Below, piece after piece: positions 9,404 through 19,164 of a stretch of 64,000 bases of DNA. The notes beneath the pieces are model-generated. The model saw only the letters and a program-made list of their open reading frames with translations. It did no database searches and was not told the origin of the DNA. Position 1 is the first letter of the stretch. Each line of letters begins with the position of its first letter. The position numbers and the translations under genes were made by a program. The stretch is from Aquabacterium sp. (GTDB lineage: Bacteria > Pseudomonadota > Gammaproteobacteria > Burkholderiales > Burkholderiaceae_C): NCBI GenBank assembly GCA_023266355.1, contig JAHFQM010000002.1, forward strand, positions 558,001 to 622,000. Reading direction: 5' to 3'.

Positions 9404-9949
9404 TCAACCCACCCAGAGCTTGCGCCAGCCCTCGTGGCCCAGCTTGTTCAGCGTCTCGATGTTGGTCTCAAAGATGGATTCGGCCTCGGGGAAGGCCGCC
9501 ACCGCCTTGTCCAGGCTGTCCTCGCGGATGATGTGCAGCGTGGGGTAAGGCGAGCGGTTGGTGAAGTTGCCGATGTCGTCGGCAGCGGCATCCGCGAACT
9601 GGTAGTCCGGGTGAAAGCTGGCGACTTGCAAGACGCCATCGAGTTCCAGGGCTTCCAGCGCCGCATCGGCCAGGTCCAGGAAATCGTTGAAGTCCAGGAA
9701 GTCCTGCAGGGCTTCGGGGTGGATCAGCAAGGTGGTGTCCACCGCCTCGGGGTCGGCCTCGGCCAGGAACTGCAATTCCGCCACCAGGTCGTCCAGCAGG
9801 GCTTCGGGCGTGGTCGCCTCGGAGACCGTCCAGCGGATCTGCTCTTTGACGTGCACGGCCTTGGCGAACGGGCACAGGTTGAGGCCAATCACGGCGCGCT
9901 CCATCCAGCGGCGGGTGTCGGCGATGATGGCATCTTGGTCGAGGTTCAT
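9404..9949 (-). CDS. DUF1415 family protein
   Basis: A 181-residue soluble acidic protein of the DUF1415 family, whose function is unknown. Recognisable family features are the N-terminal TRRWMERAVIGLNLCPFAKA, the central LLIHPEALQDFLDFNDFLDLAD, and the C-terminal half HPDYQFAD with NRSPYPTLHIIREDSL. The Cys in NLCPFAK is conserved in the family. It is convergent with the permease gene and divergent from the MOSC gene. The ATG at 9949 starts at the conserved N-terminus; the longer open frame upstream runs antisense to the MOSC gene and is not credible. Confidence 0.85.
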   Translation of the reverse strand: MNLDQDAIIADTRRWMERAVIGLNLCPFAKAVHVKEQIRWTVSEATTPEALLDDLVAELQFLAEADPEAVDTTLLIHPEALQDFLDFNDFLDLADAALEALELDGVLQVASFHPDYQFADAAADDIGNFTNRSPYPTLHIIREDSLDKAVAAFPEAESIFETNIETLNKLGHEGWRKLWVG

Positions 9950-10016
9950 GCCCGCATTGTCGCTGGGAACATGCGCCCTTTCGCTCTCTTTCACGCCCTT
10001 GCGCGCCCTCACGCCC

Positions 10017-10586
10017 ATGTCGGAGACACACCCGCTTTTCCCCGCGGCTTCCGCCCTGCCCACCAGCCCCACGATGCGCGCGCTGTCCCGCCACGCGCCG
10101 CACATCGGCCGGCTCGATGCCATCCACCTGCGTCCCGCCAGGCTGCAGGCCGTTCGGTCGGTGGATTCGGCCATCGCGCTGGTGGACCAAGGCCTGCAAG
10201 GCGACCGCTCGGCCGCACGCGCGCCCAGCCGGCCAGGCGGCAGCAAGCGGCAAGTCACGCTGATGCAGGCCGAGCACCTCGGTGTGATCGCCGCGCTCGC
10301 GCACCGGGACCGCGTGGACGCCGCCGCCTTGCGCCGCAACCTGCTGGTCTCCGGCCTCAACCTCGTGGCCTGCAAAGCCTTGTTCAAAGACACGCCCTTG
10401 CTGCTGTGCATCGGCGCCGAGGTGCAACTGGAACTCACCGGCCCCTGTGACCCCTGCTCGCGCATGGAGACCGTGCTGGGCCCCGGCGGCTACCACGCCA
10501 TGCGCGGCCACGGTGGCATGACGGCGCGCGTGCTGCGCGGGGGTGTCTTGCGGGTGGGCGATGCCGTGCGCTGCCTGCCCGGCTGA
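10017..10586 (+). CDS. MOSC domain protein
   Basis: MOSC domains occur in molybdenum-cofactor sulfurase C-termini and in YiiM/YuaD-like proteins, where they handle sulfur or N-hydroxylated substrates at the cofactor. In this stand-alone protein (189 residues) the signature is visible: DQGLQGDRS, RQVTLMQAEHL, RRNLLVSGLNL, LELTGPCDPCSRME with the conserved cysteines, and GHGGMTARVLRGG. ATG at 10074 is an alternative start that removes a non-conserved N-terminus. The substrate is not known. Confidence 0.85.
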   Translation: MSETHPLFPAASALPTSPTMRALSRHAPHIGRLDAIHLRPARLQAVRSVDSAIALVDQGLQGDRSAARAPSRPGGSKRQVTLMQAEHLGVIAALAHRDRVDAAALRRNLLVSGLNLVACKALFKDTPLLLCIGAEVQLELTGPCDPCSRMETVLGPGGYHAMRGHGGMTARVLRGGVLRVGDAVRCLPG

Positions 10587-10693
10587 GCACCGCTGGCCTG
10601 GACAACATGGCATGGCCCTTGCATCAAGTTGGTGCATCAGCCACCCGCTGGCCTCCACCCCATCCCGACAACCATCCCGCACACCAAGGGCCC

Positions 10694-11539
10694 ATGACCT
10701 GGCACGGCCAACTGCACCTGAACTACACCCACGACGGCACGCGCACCACCGCGCTGGACCGCCACACTGGCCCCTTGCGCGTGCTGCAGCGCCTCTACCC
10801 GGAAGGCCCCGGCGTCTGCCACCACGTGCTGGTGCACCCCCCTGGCGGCATCGCCGGCGGTGACATGCTCGATGTGCACGTGGACATGGCAGAGGGCAGC
10901 CACGCCCTGATCACCACCCCCGGCGCCACCCGCTTCTACAAAAGCCAGGGGGACGAGGCCGTGCAAAGCCTGCATGCCCGCCTGTCGCCCGGCACCCGCC
11001 TGGAATGGCTGCCCCTGGAGACCCTGGCCTACCGCGGCTGCCGCGCGGTGAACCGCATGCGCTTCGACCTGCCCCCCGGCGCCGAGATGATGGGCTGGGA
11101 CGTGCTGGCCTTGGGGCTGCCCGCAGCCGGTGAGCACTTCGACGACCCCGCCTTCGCGCACGGGCGGTTCACCCAGGAGATCCACCTGCCAGGCAGCTGG
11201 CTGGAGCGCGGCACCGTGGCCGCCGACGACGCCACGCTGCTCGACAGCCCACTGGGATGGGACGGCCGCCGCGTCATGGCCACGCTGTGGTGGGCCAGCG
11301 GCACCCCTGCCTCGCTGGCGCAGCGCGAGGCCTTGCTCCAGGCCGCCCGCGAACTGCAGGCCGACAGCCCCCTGGCCACCCACAGCGGCAGTACCAGCCC
11401 GAACGCCCAGGTGGTGGTCCTGCGCGTGCTGGCCGAGCGGGTCGAGCCGGCCATGGCCTTGCTGACGGCCGTCTGGGCCCGTTGGCGCCACATCGCCTGG
11501 GGGCTGACGCCCTGCCCGCCGCGGGTGTGGCGAACCTGA
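10694..11539 (+). CDS. ureD: Urease accessory protein UreD, without neighbouring urease genes
   Basis: UreD (UreH) is part of the UreDFG complex that loads nickel into urease. The 281-residue protein matches the family over its whole length: PLRVLQRLYPEGPGVCHHVLVHPPGGIAGGD, ITTPGATRFYKS, LEWLPLETLAYRGC, and the C-terminal tail CPPRVWRT. The ATG at 10694 is preceded by AAGGG and starts MTWHGQLHLNY, as usual for the family; an ATG at 10607 is less likely. Normally ureD leads ureABCEFG on the same strand. Here a response-regulator gene follows 124 bp later, and no other urease gene is seen in the window. Confidence 0.92.
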   Translation: MTWHGQLHLNYTHDGTRTTALDRHTGPLRVLQRLYPEGPGVCHHVLVHPPGGIAGGDMLDVHVDMAEGSHALITTPGATRFYKSQGDEAVQSLHARLSPGTRLEWLPLETLAYRGCRAVNRMRFDLPPGAEMMGWDVLALGLPAAGEHFDDPAFAHGRFTQEIHLPGSWLERGTVAADDATLLDSPLGWDGRRVMATLWWASGTPASLAQREALLQAARELQADSPLATHSGSTSPNAQVVVLRVLAERVEPAMALLTAVWARWRHIAWGLTPCPPRVWRT

Positions 11540-11663
11540 CACCCCCTCTGTGGGGTATTCGCCGTGCGCCGTGGGGAAGCCCACTATCATCCTGCTCAAA
11601 CAAAGAGGATCGCTGCGGGAGGCCCGCGCGCCGCGGTGGTCCTGTCAATGCAGGAGCCCCGTC

Positions 11664-12377
11664 ATGAAAGTTTTGCTGATCGATGATCATCCCTTGATCC
11701 TGTCTGCCTTGCAGACGGTGATCCTGAGCATGGGAGACCACGTCAGCGTGTCCACCGCCGACAGTGGCCGCACAGCCCGGGACACCCTGCGCCAGGACCT
11801 GAGCTACGACCTGGTGCTGCTGGACCTGCAACTGGGCGACGTGGACGGCTTTGACCTCCTCGCCGACCTGCGCAGCCGCTACCCAGCCTTGCCCGTGGTC
11901 GTGGTGTCCGCCTCGGACCGCACCAGCGACGTCATCCGCGCCATCGACATGGGCGCCATGGGCTTCGTGCCCAAGCGCGCCAGCAACGACACCCTGCTCG
12001 ACGCCCTGCAGCAGGTCATCTCCGGCGGCGTGTACGTGCCCCCCATGAGCATGGGCGCCGACTTCCAGCCCACCCTGGCCCACTCGCCCGCCCTGCGCCA
12101 GGTCCAGCAGCAGGCCCAGGTGTCCGACTTCCAGAGCGTGCCCAGCCTGCGCGACCTGGGCCTGACCTACCGCCAGGCCCAGGTGCTGCACCTGCTGCTC
12201 AAGGGCCAGCCCAACAAAATGATCGCCCGGGAACTCGGCCTGTCCGTCGAAACCATCAAGGACCACGTGGCCTCCGTGCTGCGCCTGCTGAGCGTGAGCT
12301 CGCGCACCCAGGCGGTCATCGCCGTCAGCCAGATGCTGCAGCGTCAGGCAGGCGCCCTGCCGGCTGGCCCACGCTGA
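11664..12377 (+). CDS. LuxR/FixJ-type response regulator
   Basis: The 237-residue DNA-binding response regulator has an N-terminal receiver domain with the acidic pair D7/D8, the phosphorylation site D54 (LVLLDLQLGD) and K in FVPKRAS. A C-terminal LuxR helix-turn-helix follows (LTYRQAQVLHLLLKGQPNKMIARELGLSVETIKDHVASVLRLLSV). AGGAG lies 7 nt before the ATG. The gene is 14 bp upstream of a hybrid histidine kinase on the same strand, so the two are very probably partners. The signal and targets cannot be read from the sequence. Confidence 0.93.
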   Translation: MKVLLIDDHPLILSALQTVILSMGDHVSVSTADSGRTARDTLRQDLSYDLVLLDLQLGDVDGFDLLADLRSRYPALPVVVVSASDRTSDVIRAIDMGAMGFVPKRASNDTLLDALQQVISGGVYVPPMSMGADFQPTLAHSPALRQVQQQAQVSDFQSVPSLRDLGLTYRQAQVLHLLLKGQPNKMIARELGLSVETIKDHVASVLRLLSVSSRTQAVIAVSQMLQRQAGALPAGPR

Positions 12378-12391
12378 GCCGGAGCCACCGC

Positions 12392-14203
12392 ATGTCCCTC
12401 GCCACCGCCACCGAACACCCGCTGCCAACGCCCTCCGATGCCATCCTGCTGGAAGACAGCACCCGCCTCGTTTACCGCCAGCACAGCGCAGCCCTGATCG
12501 GTCAATTCCTGGGCGTGCTGGCCGTGACCATGGCCTTCTGGCAGCACGCACCGCACCTGACCCTGCTGGGCTGGACAGGCAGCTTCACCTTGCTGTGGGC
12601 CCTGCGCTTCGTCAACCTCCTGAGCTACGAACGGGCCCTCCTGCAAAACCGGGTGGACCCAGGCCCCTGGTACCGACGCTGGAAAATCGGCGCCATCCTC
12701 AGCGCGGCGCTGTGGGGCGTGGTGCCCCTGCTGCTGTACCGCCACGGCGGCCACTTCGAGCGCCTGGTGGTGATGCTGGCGGTGTACTCCTACGCCATCG
12801 GCTCGGTGCCCTACATGGCGGCCCACACGCGGCTGTTCATCGGCTGCATGGCCATGTACTTCGTGCCCATGATCGCCATGACCGCCATCCATGACGCCCA
12901 AGGCCTGCAAATCGCGGGCGTCTGGGGCCTGATGTGCCTGTGCGTGCTGACGCTGGGACACGCCTTCCGCAACATGTTCGGTGAAATGGTGGGCCTGCGC
13001 ATGCACACCCAGGAGCTCGCCCACAAGCTGCGCGGCGAGATGAAAGCCGCCGAGGCCGCCCAGCGCGATGCCGAAGCCGCCAACCGCGCCAAGACCCAGT
13101 TCTTTGCCGCCGCCAGCCACGACCTGCGCCAGCCGCTGCACGCCCTGGGCCTGTTCGCCGAAGCCTTGCGCAACCGCAGCAAGGACGTCGAAGTCGCCCA
13201 CCTGGTCAACAGCATCAACAGCTCGGTCGATGCCCTGGAGGGCCTGTTCAGCGAATTGCTCGACATCACCAAGATCGACACCGGCGGCGTGGACATCGAA
13301 CCCGAGCACTTCGCCATGCGCGACCTGTTCACCCGCATCCAGCTGCACTTCGAGCCCATCGCGTTTGAGAAAGGCCTGATGCTGAGCTTCCATGGTGAGC
13401 AACACCACTGCTACGCCGACCCGCTGGTGGTCGAGCGCATCCTGCGCAACCTGGTCTCCAACGCCATCCGCTACACCGAGGACGGCGGCGTGCTCGTGTC
13501 CTGCCGCAAGCGCGGCGACCAACTCTGCCTGCAGGTCTGGGACACCGGCATCGGCATCGCCGACAAGGAACAGGGCCGCATCTTCGAAGAGTTCTACCAG
13601 ACGCAGAGCAACCGCCCGCTGCAGCCCCACCACCGCAAGGGCCTGGGGCTGGGTCTGGCCATCGTCAAGCGCCTGGCCGACCTGATGAGCGCGCCGCTCA
13701 CCCTGCGCTCCCGCGTGGGGCGCGGCACCGTGTTCACCTTGATGCTGCCCATCGGGCGCGCACCGCGCATGCAGCCTGTCAGCACATCGCCCAAGCCCTC
13801 GCTGGGCGTCACGCTCGACCGCCGCCACATCGTCGTGGTCGAAGACGAACTGGCCGTGCTGGAAGGCTTGCAAGTGCTGCTCAAGGGCTGGGGGGCCACC
13901 GTCAGCGCCTTTGACTCCGTGGCCGCCGTGAGCGCATGGGCCGAGGGCTTCGACCCCGACACCACACCGCGTCCCGACCTGCTGATGGTGGACTACCGCC
14001 TGCCCGATCAACGCACCGGCATCGACGCCATCAAGGCCCTGCGCGACACCTTCGGCCCCGGACTGCCCGCCATCCTCGTGACCGGCAGCACCATGACCCA
14101 GCACGAAGAAGAAGCGCGACAGCACCAGTTCCACGTGCTGCTCAAACCCGTGGTGCCGACCAAGCTGAGGGCGATGATCGCCTTCAAGCTCGGTCTGCGC
14201 TGA
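12392..14203 (+). CDS. Hybrid histidine kinase with C-terminal receiver
   Basis: This membrane sensor kinase (603 residues) has five or six hydrophobic helices in residues 35-190 and no large periplasmic loop. A short coiled coil follows, then a HisKA domain with FFAAASHDLRQPLHALGLF (His243), a HATPase domain (NLVSNAIRY, DTGIGI, GLGLGLAIVKRL), and a C-terminal receiver domain with VVEDE, LLMVDYRLP (D534) and LLKPV. The layout suggests a phosphorelay or internal phosphate sink. Its likely partner is the regulator just upstream. The lack of an extracytoplasmic domain suggests sensing in the membrane or cytoplasm; that is inference. Confidence 0.92.
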   Translation: MSLATATEHPLPTPSDAILLEDSTRLVYRQHSAALIGQFLGVLAVTMAFWQHAPHLTLLGWTGSFTLLWALRFVNLLSYERALLQNRVDPGPWYRRWKIGAILSAALWGVVPLLLYRHGGHFERLVVMLAVYSYAIGSVPYMAAHTRLFIGCMAMYFVPMIAMTAIHDAQGLQIAGVWGLMCLCVLTLGHAFRNMFGEMVGLRMHTQELAHKLRGEMKAAEAAQRDAEAANRAKTQFFAAASHDLRQPLHALGLFAEALRNRSKDVEVAHLVNSINSSVDALEGLFSELLDITKIDTGGVDIEPEHFAMRDLFTRIQLHFEPIAFEKGLMLSFHGEQHHCYADPLVVERILRNLVSNAIRYTEDGGVLVSCRKRGDQLCLQVWDTGIGIADKEQGRIFEEFYQTQSNRPLQPHHRKGLGLGLAIVKRLADLMSAPLTLRSRVGRGTVFTLMLPIGRAPRMQPVSTSPKPSLGVTLDRRHIVVVEDELAVLEGLQVLLKGWGATVSAFDSVAAVSAWAEGFDPDTTPRPDLLMVDYRLPDQRTGIDAIKALRDTFGPGLPAILVTGSTMTQHEEEARQHQFHVLLKPVVPTKLRAMIAFKLGLR

Positions 14204-14230
14204 GCACGCTGAACTCGGTCAGCACCCGCC

Positions 14231-15193
14231 TCAAGCGCGGCAGAGCTGCTCGCGCGCCGCGGCGTACTCCGCCTTCAGGCGGGCCACCAGCTCGGCCGTG
14301 GGCACGACCTGCTTGATGGCGCCAATGCCCTGGCCACAGCCCCAGATGTCCTTCCAGACCTTGGCATCGCTGCCGTCCTTGCTGCCAAAGCTCATCTGGC
14401 TGGGGTCGCCGTCGCCCAGGGTGTCGGGGTCCAGGCCAGCCTTCACGATGGACGGGCGCAGGTAGTTGCCGTGCACGCCGGTGAACTTGCTGGAGTAGAG
14501 GATGTCGGCGCTGCTGCTGTCCACGATCATCTGCTTGTAGGCATCGACCGCGCGGGCCTCTTCGGTCGCGATGAAGGCCGAGCCGATGTAAGCGAAATCC
14601 GCCCCCATGGCACGCGCCGCCAGGATGGATCGGCCATTGGCGATCGAGCCCGACAGCGCCACCGGGCCGTCGAACCATTCGCGGATTTCCTGCACCAGCG
14701 CGAACGCACTGGTCGTGCCCGCATGGCCACCCGCGCCGGCCGCCACGGCGATCAGGCCATCGGCGCCCTTCTCGATGGCCTTGCGCGCGAACTTGTTGTT
14801 GATGATGTCGTGCATGACCACGCCACCGTAGCTGTGCACGGCCTGGTTCACATCCTCACGCGCGCCCAGCGAGGTGATGATCAGCGGCACCTTGTACTTG
14901 ACGCACATCTCCAGGTCGTGGTCGAGCCGGTCGTTGCTCTTGTGCACGATCTGGTTGATGGCGAACGGCGCGGCCGGGTTGTCCGGGTTGGCGCGGTTGT
15001 GGGCGTCCAGCGACTCGGTGATCTCGGCCAACCACTCGTCGAGCTGGGCCGCAGGGCGGGCGTTCAGCGCAGGCATGGAGCCCACCACGCCGGCCTTGCA
15101 CTGGGCGATCACCAGCTTGGGCGTGCTGATGATGAACATCGGCGAAGCGATGACGGGGAACGGGACGCGCTTGAGCACTTCGGGCAGGGCCAT
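14231..15193 (-). CDS. Nitronate monooxygenase family flavoprotein
   Basis: This FMN-dependent TIM-barrel enzyme (320 residues) oxidises alkyl nitronates; related proteins are the old 2-nitropropane dioxygenases and enoyl-reductase-like flavoproteins. Motifs visible are PVIASPMFIISTPKLVIAQCKAGVVGSMPALNAR, the phosphate-binding GADGLIAVAAGAGGHAG, GSIANGRSILAARAMGADFAYIGSAFIAT, and the C-terminal WGCGQGIGAI. GAGGAG lies 6 nt before the ATG at 15193. It is downstream of the acyl-CoA dehydrogenase gene but separated from it by a terminator, so it has at least partly independent expression. Its physiological substrate is unknown. Confidence 0.88.
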   Translation of the reverse strand: MALPEVLKRVPFPVIASPMFIISTPKLVIAQCKAGVVGSMPALNARPAAQLDEWLAEITESLDAHNRANPDNPAAPFAINQIVHKSNDRLDHDLEMCVKYKVPLIITSLGAREDVNQAVHSYGGVVMHDIINNKFARKAIEKGADGLIAVAAGAGGHAGTTSAFALVQEIREWFDGPVALSGSIANGRSILAARAMGADFAYIGSAFIATEEARAVDAYKQMIVDSSSADILYSSKFTGVHGNYLRPSIVKAGLDPDTLGDGDPSQMSFGSKDGSDAKVWKDIWGCGQGIGAIKQVVPTAELVARLKAEYAAAREQLCRA

Positions 15194-15221
15194 GGGGTCT
15201 CCTCGGTGTGGGTTCTCGGAA

Positions 15222-15273
15222 CTCAAAAGAAAAAGGACACCCCAGCCGGCAGGCGCCAGCCCGAGGTGTCCTT
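15222..15273 (-). terminator. Intrinsic terminator after acyl-CoA dehydrogenase gene
   Basis: On the minus strand AAGGACACC pairs with GGTGTCCTT across a 23-nt GC-rich loop and is followed by TTTTTCTTTT. It lies between the acyl-CoA dehydrogenase stop and the nitronate monooxygenase start. Confidence 0.8.
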
Positions 15274-15329
15274 GCGGTCAGATGCCATCCTGACAGATCA
15301 GGGCGTGGCGATCAGGTCCGGGTTCGCGC

Positions 15330-17135
15330 TCAGAAAGCGTCCAGCGGCATGGCCGAAACGCTGTCGCCGCCGTCCAGGATCGTGTCGCGCAGCGAAGCGA
15401 TGCGGGCCAGGATGTGGTCGCCGTAGAAACGCGCGGTGGCGATCTTGGCGGCCATGAACTCGGCGTCTTCGCCGGCGGCCAGCTTGTCTTCGGCCACGAT
15501 CAGGGCACGGGCCATCTGCCAGCCAGAGACCAGGTTGCCGGCCAGCATCAGGTAAGGCACGGAGCCAGCGAACACGGCGTTCGGGTTCGACTTGACGTTG
15601 CTCACGACGAAGTCCACCACCTGCAGGAAGGACTCGCGCGCGGCCTTCAGCTGCTTGGCCAGCTTCTTGCCGGCTTCGCTGCTGCGGGCGTTCAACTGAC
15701 CTTCCGTGTCGGCGATCTGGGCCGCGATGGCCTTGGCCAGGGCACCGCCGTCGCGCGAGGTCTTGCGGCCGACCAGGTCGTTGGCCTGGATGGCCGTCGT
15801 GCCTTCGTAGATCGGCAGGATGCGCGCATCACGGTAGTACTGCGCCGCACCGGTTTCCTCGATGAAGCCCATGCCGCCGTGCACCTGCACGCCCAGCGAG
15901 GTCACCTCCACCGAGTTCTCGGTGCTGAAACCCTTGATCAACGGCACCAGGAATTCGTAGAAAGCCTGGGCCTGCTTGGCCACGGCCGCGTCGGGGTGGT
16001 TGTGGGCGGTGTCGTAGGCGGCAGCGCCGACCAGGGCCATGGCGCGCTCACCCTCGATCAGGGCGCGCATCGTCAGCAGCATGCGCTTGACGTCCGGGTG
16101 GTGGATGATCGCCACCGACTCCTTGGCCGAACCGTCCACCGGACGCGACTGGACGCGGTCACGGGCATAGGCCACGGCATGCTGGTAAGCGCGCTCGGAC
16201 ACGCCCAGGCCTTGCAGGCCCACGTCGTAGCGCGCGGCGTTCATCATGATGAACATGTATTCCAGGCCGCGGTTCTCTTCGCCAACCAGGTAGCCGATGG
16301 CGCCAGCACCCACGTCACCCTTGTCGTCGCCATAGACCAGCACGGCGGTCGGCGAGGCCTTGATGCCCAGCTTTTCTTCGATGGACGCGCAGTACACGTC
16401 GTTGCGCTTGCCCAGCGAACCGTCGGCATTGACCAGGAACTTCGGCACCACGAACAGCGAGATGCCCTTGACGCCTTCGGGCGCGTCGGGCGTGCGGGCC
16501 AGCACGAGGTGAACGATGTTCTCGGTCATGTCGTGCTCACCGTAGGTGATGAAGATCTTCTGACCCGAGATGCGGTAGCTGCCATCGTCCTGCTGGACCG
16601 CCTTGGAACGCACCAGGGCCAGGTCGGAGCCGGCTTGCGGCTCGGTCAGGTTCATGGTGCCAGTCCACTTGCCGGAGACCATGTTGGGGATGTAGCGGGT
16701 CTTGAGCTCGTCGCTGCCTGCGGTCAGCAGGGCCTCGATGGCGCCACCGGTCAGGATGGAGCACAGCGAGAAGCTCAGGTTGGCGGCCATGGTCTGCTCG
16801 ACACAGGCTGCACCGATGATCTTGGGCAGGCCCTGACCACCGTACTCGGCGGGCTGACCCAGGCCTTGCCAGCCACCTTCGGCCAGCGCGGCGTAGGCTT
16901 CCTTGAAGCCCTTGGAGGCGCGCACCACGCCGTTGTCCCACGAACCGTGGTCCTGGTCACCCGACCAGTTCAGCGGCGCAACCACGCCCTCGTTGAACTT
17001 GGCCGACTCTTCCAGCACGGCCTGGGCGGTTTCATAACCGGCGTCTTCGAAACCGGGGATCTCGGCGATCTTGTCGATGCCTGCCAGCTCCTTCATGCAG
17101 AACAGCTGGTCCTTGACGGGTGCTTTGAATGCCAT
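15330..17135 (-). CDS. Acyl-CoA dehydrogenase, large C-terminal-domain type
   Basis: This FAD enzyme removes hydrogens from an acyl-CoA at C2-C3 and passes electrons to ETF. The 601 residues exceed the classical 380-400. The N-terminal extension and a C-terminal domain after residue 480 place it with the AcdA/DmdC-like group (3-methylmercaptopropionyl-CoA dehydrogenase relatives). Seen motifs: [39 protein letters not shown], and [18 protein letters not shown], where the Glu in YEGT is the catalytic base. GGAGAGA precedes the ATG. etfA and etfB lie directly upstream on the same strand. The exact chain length or substrate cannot be told. Confidence 0.9.
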   Translation of the reverse strand: MAFKAPVKDQLFCMKELAGIDKIAEIPGFEDAGYETAQAVLEESAKFNEGVVAPLNWSGDQDHGSWDNGVVRASKGFKEAYAALAEGGWQGLGQPAEYGGQGLPKIIGAACVEQTMAANLSFSLCSILTGGAIEALLTAGSDELKTRYIPNMVSGKWTGTMNLTEPQAGSDLALVRSKAVQQDDGSYRISGQKIFITYGEHDMTENIVHLVLARTPDAPEGVKGISLFVVPKFLVNADGSLGKRNDVYCASIEEKLGIKASPTAVLVYGDDKGDVGAGAIGYLVGEENRGLEYMFIMMNAARYDVGLQGLGVSERAYQHAVAYARDRVQSRPVDGSAKESVAIIHHPDVKRMLLTMRALIEGERAMALVGAAAYDTAHNHPDAAVAKQAQAFYEFLVPLIKGFSTENSVEVTSLGVQVHGGMGFIEETGAAQYYRDARILPIYEGTTAIQANDLVGRKTSRDGGALAKAIAAQIADTEGQLNARSSEAGKKLAKQLKAARESFLQVVDFVVSNVKSNPNAVFAGSVPYLMLAGNLVSGWQMARALIVAEDKLAAGEDAEFMAAKIATARFYGDHILARIASLRDTILDGGDSVSAMPLDAF

Positions 17136-17182
17136 GGTGTCTCTCCAGGTGTCTCCGTTTCAAACGCCGGAGACTTCAAACG

Positions 17183-17211
17183 GAAAAAAGGGGCGCCTCG
17201 CAAGACGCCCC
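17183..17211 (-). terminator. Intrinsic terminator after etfA
   Basis: On the minus strand GGGGCGTC and GGCGCCCC form a hairpin around a short loop, followed by six Ts. It separates etfA from the acyl-CoA dehydrogenase gene, so the dehydrogenase may depend on readthrough or on its own promoter. Confidence 0.8.
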
Positions 17212-17267
17212 GTTCAAGGTGTTCAGGCCGACACAGTGATCTGCCTGAAGACCTGTGCGGTGTCAGA

Positions 17268-18200
17268 TCACAGCGCCTTGACCAGTTCCGGCACGGCCGT
17301 GAACAGATCGGCTTCCAGACCGAAGTCGGCCACCTGGAAGATCGGGGCTTCCGGATCCTTGTTGATGGCCACGATGACCTTGGAGTCCTTCATGCCGGCC
17401 AAGTGCTGGATCGCGCCGGAGATGCCCACGGCCACGTACAGCTGAGGCGCCACGATCTTGCCGGTCTGGCCCACTTGCCAGTCGTTCGGCGCGTAGCCTG
17501 CGTCCACCGCAGCGCGCGAGGCGCCGAGCGCGGCGCCCAGCTTGTCGGCCAGCGGGGGCAGCACTTCGTTGAACTTCTCGGCAGAACCCAGGGCACGGCC
17601 ACCCGACACCACGATCTTGGCGCCAGCCAGCTCAGGACGCTCGGACTTGGTCACTTCGCGGCCCACGAAGGCCGACTTGCCCGAGTCCGCGACAGCGGCC
17701 AGCGATTCCACAGCGGCAGAACCACCGGTGGCTGCTGCGCCGTCGAAGGCGGTGCCACGCACGGTCAGCACCTTGGTGGCGTCGGCCGATTGCACGGTGG
17801 CGATGGCGTTGCCAGCGTAGATGGGGCGCTCGAAGGTGTCGGGCGAGACCACCTTGGTGATTTCCGACACCTGGGCGACGTCCAGCTTGGCGGCGACGCG
17901 GGGGGCCACATTCTTGCCCGAAGCGGTCGCGGGGAACAGGATGTGGCTGTAGCTGGAGGCCACGGCCAGGACCTGGGCGGCCACGTTTTCAGCGAGGGAG
18001 TCGGCAAAAGCGGCCGAGTCAGCGTGCAGCACCTTGGCCACGCCAGCGATTTGCGCGGCAGCAGCGGCAGCGGCACCAGCGTTGGCACCGGCCACCAGCA
18101 CGTGCACATCGCCACCGATGGCTTTGGCGGCCGTGACGACGTTCAGGGTCGCGCCCTTGATGCTGTGGTTGTCGTGTTCAGCAATGACGAGAACGGTCAT
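17268..18200 (-). CDS. etfA: Electron transfer flavoprotein alpha subunit
   Basis: ETF-alpha binds FAD and, with ETF-beta, carries electrons from acyl-CoA dehydrogenases to ETF-quinone oxidoreductase. The 310-residue protein has the N-terminal domain beginning [20 protein letters not shown] and the C-terminal FAD domain: [64 protein letters not shown], then [31 protein letters not shown] lies just before the ATG. It follows etfB by 11 bp. Confidence 0.97.
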   Translation of the reverse strand: MTVLVIAEHDNHSIKGATLNVVTAAKAIGGDVHVLVAGANAGAAAAAAAQIAGVAKVLHADSAAFADSLAENVAAQVLAVASSYSHILFPATASGKNVAPRVAAKLDVAQVSEITKVVSPDTFERPIYAGNAIATVQSADATKVLTVRGTAFDGAAATGGSAAVESLAAVADSGKSAFVGREVTKSERPELAGAKIVVSGGRALGSAEKFNEVLPPLADKLGAALGASRAAVDAGYAPNDWQVGQTGKIVAPQLYVAVGISGAIQHLAGMKDSKVIVAINKDPEAPIFQVADFGLEADLFTAVPELVKAL

Positions 18201-18211
18201 GGGTTATCTCC

Positions 18212-18961
18212 TCAGATCACTTTGGCGACGTTCTTGAGCTTGTCCACCAGGGTGGCCACGTCGGCCACCTTGATGCCAGCCGAGCGCTTGGCAGGCTCGG
18301 CGACGCTCAGCGTCTTGATGCGCGGGGCCACGTCCACACCCAGGTCGGCCGGCTTGACCGTGTCCAGGGGCTTCTTCTTGGCCTTCATGATGTTGGGCAG
18401 CGTGACGTAGCGCGGCTCGTTGAGGCGCAGGTCGGTCGTGATCACGGCCGGCAGGCTCAGCGAGACGGTCTCCAGACCGCCGTCGACTTCACGCGTGACC
18501 TTGACCTTGCCGTCAGCAACTTCCACCTTGGAGGCGAAGGTGCCCTGGGGCAGGTCGGCCAGCGCAGCCAGCATCTGGCCTGTCTGGTTGCTGTCGTCGT
18601 CGATGGCTTGCTTGCCCAGGATGATCAGCTGGGGCTGTTCCTTGTCGATCAGCGCCTTGAGCACCTTGGCCACGGCCAGGGGCTGGATGTCGGCGTCGGT
18701 CTCGACCAGGATGCCGCGGTCGGCACCGATGGCCATGGCCGTGCGCAGGGTTTCCTGGCACTGGGCCGGGCCGATGGAGACGGCGATGATCTCGGTGACA
18801 ACGCCCTTTTCCTTCAGACGGGTGGCCTCCTCGACGGCGATTTCGTCGAAGGGGTTCATGGACATCTTGACGTTGGCGATGTCGACACCAGAGCCGTCGG
18901 ACTTCACGCGAACTTTCACGTTGTAGTCCACAACCCGCTTGACCGGAACGAGAGCCTTCAT
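18212..18961 (-). CDS. etfB: Electron transfer flavoprotein beta subunit
   Basis: ETF-beta is the AMP-binding partner of EtfA. The 249-residue protein begins [20 protein letters not shown] and has [17 protein letters not shown], the [22 protein letters not shown] signature and a Lys-rich tail. AGGAG lies 8 nt before the ATG. Its promoter region (19018-19057) carries TAGAAT and an ACGATCGT palindrome, which may be an operator for a fatty-acid regulator. Confidence 0.97.
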   Translation of the reverse strand: MKALVPVKRVVDYNVKVRVKSDGSGVDIANVKMSMNPFDEIAVEEATRLKEKGVVTEIIAVSIGPAQCQETLRTAMAIGADRGILVETDADIQPLAVAKVLKALIDKEQPQLIILGKQAIDDDSNQTGQMLAALADLPQGTFASKVEVADGKVKVTREVDGGLETVSLSLPAVITTDLRLNEPRYVTLPNIMKAKKKPLDTVKPADLGVDVAPRIKTLSVAEPAKRSAGIKVADVATLVDKLKNVAKVI

Positions 18962-19017
18962 GCGTTGTTCTCCTGCGTCATGAGGAAGGTGATAGAAAGG
19001 GCCGCGCCTTAAAAAGC

Positions 19018-19057
19018 ACGATCGTTCGATTCTAACGCGAACTTCTGTGATTTTGAA
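19018..19057 (-). promoter_or_regulatory. Predicted etfBA promoter with palindromic operator
   Basis: On the minus strand TTTCAA and TAGAAT (19029-19034) are spaced 18 bp. The 8-bp palindrome ACGATCGT (19018-19025), within CGAACGATCGTGC, lies at the expected transcription start, where a repressor would block the polymerase. TetR-type fatty-acid regulators bind palindromes of this general kind, but the protein cannot be identified from this site. Confidence 0.4.
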
Positions 19058-19164
19058 ACCTGCGGCGTGCGCGAACGCGGGACAATTGTGCGTCGGCGGG
19101 GCACACATTCCGCCAGCCGTCGGCCAGTCTTTCATCACACATCCGACCGATTCTTCTCTTGCGC

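Noticed and set aside
11541..11556. Small hairpin ACCCC...GGGGT after ureD as a terminator
   Set aside because: The stem is only 5 bp and no T tract follows.
12344..14134. Minus-strand open frame of 596 codons opposite the histidine kinase
   Set aside because: Kinase motifs are intact on the plus strand; the reverse frame has no signature.
15414..18410. 998-codon plus-strand open frame across acyl-CoA dehydrogenase and etfA
   Set aside because: Antisense to three conserved genes and low-complexity in translation.
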